DNA of 64,000 bases from Streptomyces albipurpureus. Lineage in GTDB: Bacteria; Actinomycetota; Actinomycetes; Streptomycetales; Streptomycetaceae. This document shows positions 58,063 to 64,000 of the stretch, one piece after another; the first letter of the stretch is position 1, and each line of letters begins with the position of its first letter. Position numbers and translations under genes: made by a program. Below the pieces are notes generated by a model, which was not told the DNA's origin, made no database searches, and saw only the letters and a program-made list of their open reading frames with translations. The DNA lies in NCBI RefSeq assembly GCF_023701525.1, contig NZ_JAMQAW010000023.1:99906-163905 (forward strand). Reading direction: 5' to 3'.

Positions 58063-58548
58063 ATGATCGAACTGATATCCGCAATTGCCACCACCGCCAT
58101 CGGCACACTGGCCGCAGTTGTCGGCTGGGGCATCCGATGGTGCTGGTCACTAGGTAGGGAGGTCAATCAACTACGTACCGCGGTAGCTCTGGCCCGAGCC
58201 GACCGGGCCAAGGAAACCAACCAACTTCAGGCCGAGATAGACCAGCTACGAGCCGATACAGATCAGCTACGCGTTGAGATAGCCCTCGCCCGAGTCGAAC
58301 GGGCTCTGGCTGATCGGGAGAGCCCAGCCCCTAACCCCAAGGGGCGCGATAGGCGGGACCACTTAAGGCTGGTTCAGGGCATGGCCCGGTCCCGCTACGG
58401 CGCCAGCACGGCGGGGGCGGTCGCCGTACTGCTGGCGGCCCTGGGCGCCGCCTGTCCCACCCCAGCCGCAGCTGACACAACACCCACCCCCGCCCCCGCC
58501 GTATATGCGGCTCCGCTGGACTCTGCCCCTCGCCGATGTAGCGGGTAA
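58063..58548 (+). CDS. membrane-anchored coiled-coil protein with a TTA codon
   Basis: 161 residues. An N-terminal TM segment (AIATTAIGTLAAVVGWGIRW) is followed by a coiled coil with repeated LQAEIDQLRADTDQLRVEIALARVERAL, and a second hydrophobic region near 120-140 (AGAVAVLLAALGAACPT). Codon 101 (58363-58365) is TTA. Convergent with the integrase. The phrase AGCTACG(A/C) repeats along the coil-coding stretch. Family not recognised. Confidence 0.65.
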   Translation: MIELISAIATTAIGTLAAVVGWGIRWCWSLGREVNQLRTAVALARADRAKETNQLQAEIDQLRADTDQLRVEIALARVERALADRESPAPNPKGRDRRDHLRLVQGMARSRYGASTAGAVAVLLAALGAACPTPAAADTTPTPAPAVYAAPLDSAPRRCSG

Positions 58549-58554
58549 GTCCAC

Positions 58555-59850
58555 TCACACGGCGCGCAGTCGGGGCCGCTCCCCGCTCAGCGTCGCCTCT
58601 ATCGTCTCCATAGCGTCGTCGTCAGCCTCGGGCAGAAGATGCCCATACAAGTCCGATGTGGTCTTGATGGACTCATGCCCGAGGCGACGCTGAACGTACG
58701 TGAGCCCGTGGCCGGCGGAGATCAACGCAGCCGCATGGGAGTGCCGGAGGTCGTGCGGCGTGGGGGCTCTCTCCGCAGACAGTAGCCCCGCTGCCTTGGC
58801 GCGGCGAACGGCGCGGTGCCACCGGTCGTTGAACGTACTGGCGTGCAGCCTCTGCCCCTTGTCGCCGGTCCAGAACAACGTGCTCTCATCGAGAGTCCCG
58901 AGGCCCAGTTCAACCAGGGCCGCCATCACGGTCGTACTGACCCTGATGGAGCGCCGGCCGAGCTTGGACTTTGGCTTGCCCATGAAGTAGCCGCCCTTGC
59001 CGTTCTTCTTCCATGCGCGCCTCACCCTGATCTTGGGCTTGGTGGCTCGGTCGATGATGCATTTGGGCGCCAGTGCCGTGATCTCTCCGAAACGCATCCC
59101 ACTGCCATACTTCACGTCTAGCAGGAGTTGATCACCCGGTCGGGTCATGCACTCCCGGATTCCCGCCACCTCCTGGGGGGTGAGGAAGCAGATGTCCTCC
59201 TCATCCTCGTCACTGTCGTCATCAACACCGCCGTCGTCGGCACCGCCGTCATCGTCTGTACGCCCCAGCCGGGTGAGTTCGCAGGGGTTCCTGTTGCGTA
59301 GCGGTGGCTCCGCCGTGACTGCCTCCTGCAAGATGCTGGACAGGAGACCATGGAGATTCCGGATGGTTTTGGGGGACATCAGCTTTCGGTTCGGGGAGTT
59401 CGGCAGCTGCGCGCCACGCGTCACACGCGTCTGCTCCAGCACTCGCACCCACTCTTTGACTGTCTCCCCAGAGAAGTGCTCGGCAGACCGCACGTCACCG
59501 TCGCCGAACGTCGGATAGATGTATTTTTCAAGGTCTCGGTGGCAGTCCTTGCGGTACTGGGGACTGATGCCCGTACGGCGGTCTATCGCCCGGGTGGCAT
59601 ATCCGCGGAAACGGAACCGCGCCTCGTCGCTGAGTACGGGCTCCACCGCGACGTAGCCGCGGCCCTTCATCCATCCGTGCGGCCACTGCTGGCCCGCGGC
59701 GTTGACAGCCGCTTGGAAGATCTCGGCAGCGGCTATGTCCTCGAACGTCTCGGACTGCCCTTTGCCTGTACGGGCGCCGCCTTCACGCCATTTGACCTGG
59801 TAGCTGGTGATGATCCCGGCGCGGTTCTTCCGCGCGTGCACGCTCGCCAT
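58555..59850 (-). CDS. int: tyrosine integrase of the prophage
   Basis: 431 residues from ATG 59850 (an in-frame TTG at 59925 would add 25). N-terminal SAM-like domain with DCHRDLEKYIYPTFGDGDV, then the catalytic domain with the RHRRY set: GSGMRFGE (Arg), HDLRHSH, LGHESIKTTSDLYGH with the nucleophile Tyr. An Asp-rich insert (about 20 residues, mostly D with G/E) lies between arm- and catalytic domains near residue 210. It recombines the 23-bp att core in bldA, whose gene runs in the same direction immediately upstream. Confidence 0.93.
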   Translation of the reverse strand: MASVHARKNRAGIITSYQVKWREGGARTGKGQSETFEDIAAAEIFQAAVNAAGQQWPHGWMKGRGYVAVEPVLSDEARFRFRGYATRAIDRRTGISPQYRKDCHRDLEKYIYPTFGDGDVRSAEHFSGETVKEWVRVLEQTRVTRGAQLPNSPNRKLMSPKTIRNLHGLLSSILQEAVTAEPPLRNRNPCELTRLGRTDDDGGADDGGVDDDSDEDEEDICFLTPQEVAGIRECMTRPGDQLLLDVKYGSGMRFGEITALAPKCIIDRATKPKIRVRRAWKKNGKGGYFMGKPKSKLGRRSIRVSTTVMAALVELGLGTLDESTLFWTGDKGQRLHASTFNDRWHRAVRRAKAAGLLSAERAPTPHDLRHSHAAALISAGHGLTYVQRRLGHESIKTTSDLYGHLLPEADDDAMETIEATLSGERPRLRAV

Positions 59851-59872
59851 GAGAGTGCACGCTACCGCCCGG

Positions 59873-59937
59873 TGTTCCCCCCGGTGTTCCCAAATCTTCA
59901 GTTGTTGAAGGCGGAAATATGCCAAATCCGCAGGTCA
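59873..59937. promoter_or_regulatory. right att-arm: candidate arm sites and int upstream region
   Basis: GTGTTCCC twice (59873-59880, 59884-59891) and GCAGGTCA (59930-59937), octamers also present beside attL. They lie between the integrase start and the core, where they could bind integrase and autoregulate it. Confidence 0.5.
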
Positions 59938-59955
59938 TCCGGGGGAGGGTCAGTC

Positions 59956-59978
59956 GTGCCCGGAGCCGGACTTGAACC
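59956..59978 (+). repeat. attR core (3' end of the rebuilt bldA gene)
   Basis: Identical over 23 bp to 23192-23214. On the minus strand it encodes the T-arm 3' side and acceptor stem of bldA, so the phage carries a copy that restores the tRNA. Confidence 0.93.
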
Positions 59979-60038
59979 GGCACGGCCCGAAGGCCAGCGA
60001 GGTTTAAGCTCGCCGTGTCTGCATTCCACCATCCGGGC
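59957..60038 (-). tRNA. bldA: tRNA-Leu (anticodon UAA), bldA
   Basis: 82 nt on the minus strand. Acceptor GCCCGGA pairs with TCCGGGC; anticodon stem GCGAG/CTCGC encloses CTTAAAC (anticodon TAA); the long variable arm GGCC-TTCG-GGCC marks a class II tRNA; T-arm GCCGG/CCGGC encloses TTCAAGT; CCA is not encoded. It decodes UUA, which in Streptomyces is nearly confined to developmental, secondary-metabolism and mobile genes. The last 22 nt come from the phage attachment site. Confidence 0.95.
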
Positions 60039-60590
60039 CAGGTGCGTGGCTCCGCGTAAGCACAGGAGCCTATCCGGGTAGATCGATACGCCCGGAGCCC
60101 CCATGGCCCGATGTTGTCTTATTTTATTGCCGCTTGAGGGTGCGTCAGCCCAGGTGACAGAAGATTCGGGCGGCGCCATCCCAACAGGTGGGCATCCATG
60201 CGTTGACACGTGATTGACGGAAACTCGTCGCAACCACCCCTTGCTCGGGGTTGGAGGCGGGCAGTCCCCGCGCCGGCCCGAGAGCGTCGCCGTCTGTGCG
60301 TCCGCGAGCCTGGCCGCATCGCATGACAGCGGTAAGCGGAATCCCCCTGGTCGGTACTGGTGCCCGGGACCGGATTCGGGGTCTGAACGGACTTATCCGT
60401 TCCGCTCTGATCGACTCGTTCCCCTCAGGGGCCTCCGTCATACCAAAGGAGGACGGCGACCCTCGACAGTCCGCCCAAAGAGGGCCCCCGGAACGGGCAC
60501 GGGGGCTGACGTTCGGCGCTGGGACGGCGGACAGGATGGAACTCGACCCCAACGGAGTTCACCAACCAACCGTGACAGGAGCCTCTCCTC
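60039..60590. other. bldA promoter region and ABC operon upstream region
   Basis: No gene. Reading leftward, a locally AT-rich patch at 60112-60128 lies about 75 bp upstream of bldA; a TAGGCT-like -10 box sits around 60070. The 60300-60590 part is upstream of the ABC transporter and includes a GC-rich inverted segment near 60480-60510. Promoter boxes for that operon are not clear. Confidence 0.4.
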
Positions 60591-61361
60591 GTGACCACCA
60601 CGCCCATCGCACACCGCGCCACCGCCGTGGCCGCCCGCGCCACGGATCTGTCCAAGGTGTACGGACAGGGCGAGACCCAGGTGGTCGCGCTCGATCATGT
60701 CACCGTCGACTTCCGCCAGGCGGAGTTCACCGCGATCATGGGGCCCTCCGGTTCCGGCAAGTCCACGCTGATGCACTGCGTCGCCGGGCTCGACACCTTC
60801 AGCTCCGGCTCCGTCCGCATCGGCGACACCGAGCTCGGCAGCCTCAAGGACAAGCAGCTCACCCAGCTGCGCCGGGACAAGATCGGCTTCATCTTCCAGG
60901 CGTTCAACCTGCTCCCCACGCTCACCGGTCTGGAGAACATCACGCTGCCGATGGACATCGCCGGCCGCAAGCCCGACAAGGCGTGGCTGGACAGTGTGAT
61001 CGACATGGTGGGTCTGCGGGACCGGCTGAGTCACCGCCCCACCCAGCTCTCCGGCGGCCAGCAGCAGCGAGTGGCGGTCGCCCGTGCCCTCGCCTCCCAG
61101 CCGGAGATCATCTTCGGAGACGAGCCCACCGGAAACCTGGACTCCCGCTCCGGCGCCGAGGTCCTCGGCTTCCTCCGCAACTCGGTGCGCGAACTGGGCC
61201 AGACCGTGGTGATGGTCACCCACGACCCGGTCGCCGCCTCCTACGCCGACCGCGTGATCTTCCTGGCCGATGGCCGGATCGTCAACGAGATGCTGCACCC
61301 CACCGCGGACAGCGTGCTCGACCAGATGAAGGCATTCGACGCCAAGGGCCGGACCAGCTGA
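60591..61361 (+). CDS. ABC transporter ATP-binding protein (MacB/LolD type)
   Basis: 256 residues. Walker A MGPSGSGKSTLMHC, Q-loop FQAFNLLPTLTGLENI, signature LSGGQQQRVAVARALA, Walker B IIFGDEPTGNLDSRSG and the H-loop VTHDP are all present. The FNLLPTLT and EPTGNLD phrases are characteristic of the LolD/FtsE-MacB subgroup. It works with the permease 50 bp downstream. AGGAG precedes GTG 60591. Confidence 0.95.
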   Translation: MTTTPIAHRATAVAARATDLSKVYGQGETQVVALDHVTVDFRQAEFTAIMGPSGSGKSTLMHCVAGLDTFSSGSVRIGDTELGSLKDKQLTQLRRDKIGFIFQAFNLLPTLTGLENITLPMDIAGRKPDKAWLDSVIDMVGLRDRLSHRPTQLSGGQQQRVAVARALASQPEIIFGDEPTGNLDSRSGAEVLGFLRNSVRELGQTVVMVTHDPVAASYADRVIFLADGRIVNEMLHPTADSVLDQMKAFDAKGRTS

Positions 61362-61410
61362 CCATCAGCCGCTTCGTTGACCTCCGGCTCTCACCCCAGG
61401 ACTGACTCAC

Positions 61411-63957
61411 ATGTTCCGTACCGCCTTGCGCAATGTGCTCGCGCACAAAGCCCGGCTGCTGATGACCGCGCTCGCCGTGATGCTCGGCGTGGCCTTTGTC
61501 TCCGGCACCCTGGTCTTCACCGACACCCTCAGCAGCGCCTTCAGCAAGCAGTCAGCCAAGAGCTACGACGGCATAGCCGTGGTGGCCAACGGTGGCACCA
61601 CTGAGATCGGCCCCGGCGCCGAGAAGGCAGGGGGCATCCCGGCCGACACCCTCCAGAAGATCGAGGGCCTGGACGGGGTCTCGGAAGTCACCGGTCGGGT
61701 CTCCGGCTTCGCCGGCGTGGCCGACCAGAAGGGCAAGCTGATCGGCAGCGGCTGGGCCAACAAGGGAGGGAACTACGCGCCCGGCAAGGACGGCAAGGAC
61801 GCCGCGTACGACTTCTCCCAGGGCTCGGGCCCGGCGGAGGGCGGACAGATCGCCCTCGACAAGGACACCGCGAAGAAGGGTAAGTACAAGGTCGGCGACT
61901 CCGTGCGGGTCGCGACCAACGGTCCGGTGAAGGAGTACCAGCTCTCGGGCATCTTCAGCACCGAGGACGGGGCGGTCAACGCGGGCGGCAGCCTGGTCCT
62001 GTTCAACACCCCCGTCGCCCAGGAGCTCTACCAGAAGCCGGACTTCTTCCAGGACATCACCGTCAGCGCCAAGCCCGGCACTTCGGATCAGGCGATCCTG
62101 GCCGCGGTCGAGCCGCTGCTCCCCAAGGGAGCCGACGCCCAGACGGCGAAGAAGCTGGCCGACCAGGAGGCCAAGGACATCAAGTCCGAGTTGAGCGCGC
62201 TCAACACGATGCTGCTCGCCTTCGCGGCCATCGCGCTCTTCGTCGGCACCTTCCTGATCGCCAACACCTTCACCATGCTGGTCGCCCAGCGCACCAAGGA
62301 GCTAGCGCTGCTGCGCGCCGTGGGCGCCTCCCGCAGCCAGGTCAAGCGTTCGGTGATCTTTGAAGCCCTGGTGGTCGGTTTCCTCTCCTCCGTGGTCGGC
62401 TTCGTGCTCGGCCTCGGCCTCTCGGTCGGGTTGCGCTCGGTCATGGGCTCCTTCGGCGCCAAGATCCCGAGCGGTTCCCTGGTCATCTCCCCCACCGCGG
62501 TGATCGCCGCTCTCGGCGTCGGTGTGCTGATCACCGTCCTCGCCGCCTGGCTGCCGGCTCGTCGAGCCGCGAAGATCGCCCCGGTCGCGGCCATGAGCAG
62601 TGTGCACGCGGTCGCCTCCACCAAGTCCCTGGTGGTCCGGAACACCATCGGCAGCGTCATCACCGCGGCCGGTCTGGCAAGCATCTTCGCCGGGGCCTCG
62701 ATGGGCGGCGGCGACGGTCGACTGACGATCGGCGTAGGTGCCTTCCTGTCCCTGATCGGTGTCATCATCCTGATCCCGCTGCTCTCCCGACCGATGATCG
62801 CGGTGGTCAAGCCGCTGCTGGGGAAGATGTTCGGGGTCTCCGGCAAGCTCGCCGGGCAGAACGCGGTGCGCAACCCCCGCCGTACCGGGGCCACCGCCTC
62901 CGCGCTGGCGATCGGGCTCACCCTGGTCACCGGTCTGACCGTCATCGGTGTCACGCTCGGCCAGGCCATCGACCGGATGACCACGGACAACATCCGCGGC
63001 GACTACATGGTGTCCATGGCCAACAACGGCTCCATGGACCGCTCGGCCCTGGAAGCGCTCCGGCAGGCGAAGGGCGTAGCGGCGGTCACCCCGCAGCAGG
63101 CGCTGGACGTGGAGGTCAAGGGCGAGGCATGGGCGGCCTCCGCGGTCACCCCCGGGGATGTCGAGAAGATCTTCTCCCTGAAGATCCAGTCCGGCTCGCT
63201 GGCCACCCTCGCCGATGGGCAGGTCGCCATCGCGGAGGAGACCGCCGAGAGCAACGGCTGGAAGACCGGTGACTCGATCACCGCCAAGATCGGCGACAGC
63301 GAGCCTCGGAAGTCGATGAAACTCACCATCGGCGCGACCTTCACGGAGAACGAGTTCGTCTCGCCCTTCGTGCTCTCGACCGATCTGGTCGACCCGCTCT
63401 ACGAGAAGCCCTACATCGCCCAGGTCTGGCTGAAGATGGACGGCGGCGAGACCAAGGCCAATGAGCAGGCCCTGGTGGACGCGCTGGGCGACAACCCCGG
63501 TATGAACATCATGGACCGCCAGGACATCCGCAATATGTTCGGCGGCATGATCAACACCATGCTGTATGTGATGTACGGGCTGCTGGGCATGGCCCTGATC
63601 ATCGCGGTACTCGGGGTGGTCAACACCCTGGCGATGTCGGTCTTCGAACGCCAGCAGGAGATCGGCATGCTGCGGGCGATCGGTCTGGACCGGGCCAAGG
63701 TCAAGCGGATGATCCGCTTGGAGGCCATCGTGATCTCCCTCTTCGGCGCGGTGATCGGCGTGGTCCTCGGGTCGTTCCTGGCCTGGGCGATCGGTGAGAC
63801 CTTCAAGAACAGCATCCCGAACTACGAGCTCGTCATCCCGCTGGAGAGGCTCGGGCTGTTCCTGCTGCTGGCCGGTGTGGTCGGTGTGCTGGCCGCGCTC
63901 TGGCCGGCCCGTAGCGCGGCTCGGCTGAACATGCTGACGGCGATCAAGACGGAGTAG
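61411..63957 (+). CDS. FtsX-like ABC permease
   Basis: 848 residues, two FtsX/MacB modules with about 10 TM segments. A first TM (ARLLMTALAVMLGVAFVSGTLVF) is followed by an extracellular domain (about 40-255), TMs near 268-400 and 410-470, a second TM (ALAIGLTLVTGLTVIGVTLG) with a further extracellular domain and three C-terminal TMs. VAQRTKELALLRAVGASRSQVKR and FERQQEIGMLRAIGLDRAKVKRM are the coupling motifs contacting the ATPase. It probably moves a lipid, peptide or antimicrobial outward. Confidence 0.93.
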   Translation: MFRTALRNVLAHKARLLMTALAVMLGVAFVSGTLVFTDTLSSAFSKQSAKSYDGIAVVANGGTTEIGPGAEKAGGIPADTLQKIEGLDGVSEVTGRVSGFAGVADQKGKLIGSGWANKGGNYAPGKDGKDAAYDFSQGSGPAEGGQIALDKDTAKKGKYKVGDSVRVATNGPVKEYQLSGIFSTEDGAVNAGGSLVLFNTPVAQELYQKPDFFQDITVSAKPGTSDQAILAAVEPLLPKGADAQTAKKLADQEAKDIKSELSALNTMLLAFAAIALFVGTFLIANTFTMLVAQRTKELALLRAVGASRSQVKRSVIFEALVVGFLSSVVGFVLGLGLSVGLRSVMGSFGAKIPSGSLVISPTAVIAALGVGVLITVLAAWLPARRAAKIAPVAAMSSVHAVASTKSLVVRNTIGSVITAAGLASIFAGASMGGGDGRLTIGVGAFLSLIGVIILIPLLSRPMIAVVKPLLGKMFGVSGKLAGQNAVRNPRRTGATASALAIGLTLVTGLTVIGVTLGQAIDRMTTDNIRGDYMVSMANNGSMDRSALEALRQAKGVAAVTPQQALDVEVKGEAWAASAVTPGDVEKIFSLKIQSGSLATLADGQVAIAEETAESNGWKTGDSITAKIGDSEPRKSMKLTIGATFTENEFVSPFVLSTDLVDPLYEKPYIAQVWLKMDGGETKANEQALVDALGDNPGMNIMDRQDIRNMFGGMINTMLYVMYGLLGMALIIAVLGVVNTLAMSVFERQQEIGMLRAIGLDRAKVKRMIRLEAIVISLFGAVIGVVLGSFLAWAIGETFKNSIPNYELVIPLERLGLFLLLAGVVGVLAALWPARSAARLNMLTAIKTE

Positions 63958-64000
63958 CCAGGACACCCCACTGGGCCCCGCACCCACCGAGCCGCTGCGC

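Larger units (their letters stand above)
23192..59978. mobile_element. prophage of a tailed, HK97-fold siphovirus integrated in bldA
   Basis: Bounded by a perfect 23-bp direct repeat whose right copy is the 3' end of the tRNA-Leu(UAA) gene. Contents run from a divergent repressor region through early genes, terminase, portal, protease, capsid, connectors, tail tube, chaperones, tape measure, tail protein, endolysin and holin to a right accessory arm and a tyrosine integrase beside attR. All expected morphogenesis functions are present and open, with no transposon or large deletion seen, so it may be inducible. The length is about 36.8 kb. Confidence 0.93.

Overview
The window is GC-rich actinobacterial DNA, almost certainly from a Streptomyces species. 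Codons end mostly in G or C, GTG starts are frequent, TTA codons are nearly absent, and there is a tRNA-Leu with a UAA anticodon (bldA). The layout is a chromosomal left arm (1 to about 23.2 kb), an integrated tailed-phage genome (23,192-59,978, about 36.8 kb), and a short chromosomal right arm (60.0-64.0 kb).

Left arm. The minus-strand 5' part of urocanate hydratase is cut by the window edge. It is followed by a LysA-type PLP decarboxylase, a SRPBCC protein, an APC permease, a cluster of roadblock/LC7 and DUF4388-like proteins without a visible GTPase, an RpiR-type regulator, cystathionine beta-synthase divergent from an SGNH hydrolase, an acetyl-CoA acetyltransferase with a palindromic operator candidate, small conserved proteins, a Bax inhibitor-1-like membrane protein and a secreted GH18 chitinase. 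From 20.5 to 23.2 kb lies gene debris: an aconitase C-terminus broken by a 10-bp tandem duplication, a wall-anchor tail, and two decayed antitoxin/toxin pairs.

Prophage. A 23-bp perfect direct repeat (23,192-23,214 and 59,956-59,978) is the 3' end of the bldA tRNA gene, so this element integrated into bldA and rebuilt its 3' end. Left to right: repressor and divergent early genes with paired operators, small early genes (replication-type HTH protein, LuxR-type HTH, MazG-like, T5orf172-domain proteins), an HNH/P-loop kinase fusion, terminase small and large subunits, a portal fused to a 2H phosphoesterase and a MuF domain, prohead protease, Mtd-N-like protein, HK97-fold capsid, connectors, tail tube, tail chaperones with a GGGAAAA frameshift site, tape measure, tail protein, amidase endolysin and holin. 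A right accessory arm follows: a NUDIX cassette bracketed by 26-bp repeats, an unknown gene, an XRE regulator, a degenerate serine-recombinase-like gene, a Zn-ribbon protein, a membrane coiled-coil protein, and the tyrosine integrase next to bldA. The structural module looks complete, so this is a plausibly inducible siphovirus.

Right arm. bldA is followed by a MacB/LolD-type ABC ATPase and its FtsX-like permease.

The most striking points are the insertion into bldA combined with TTA codons in three prophage genes, and the portal-2H phosphoesterase-MuF fusion.
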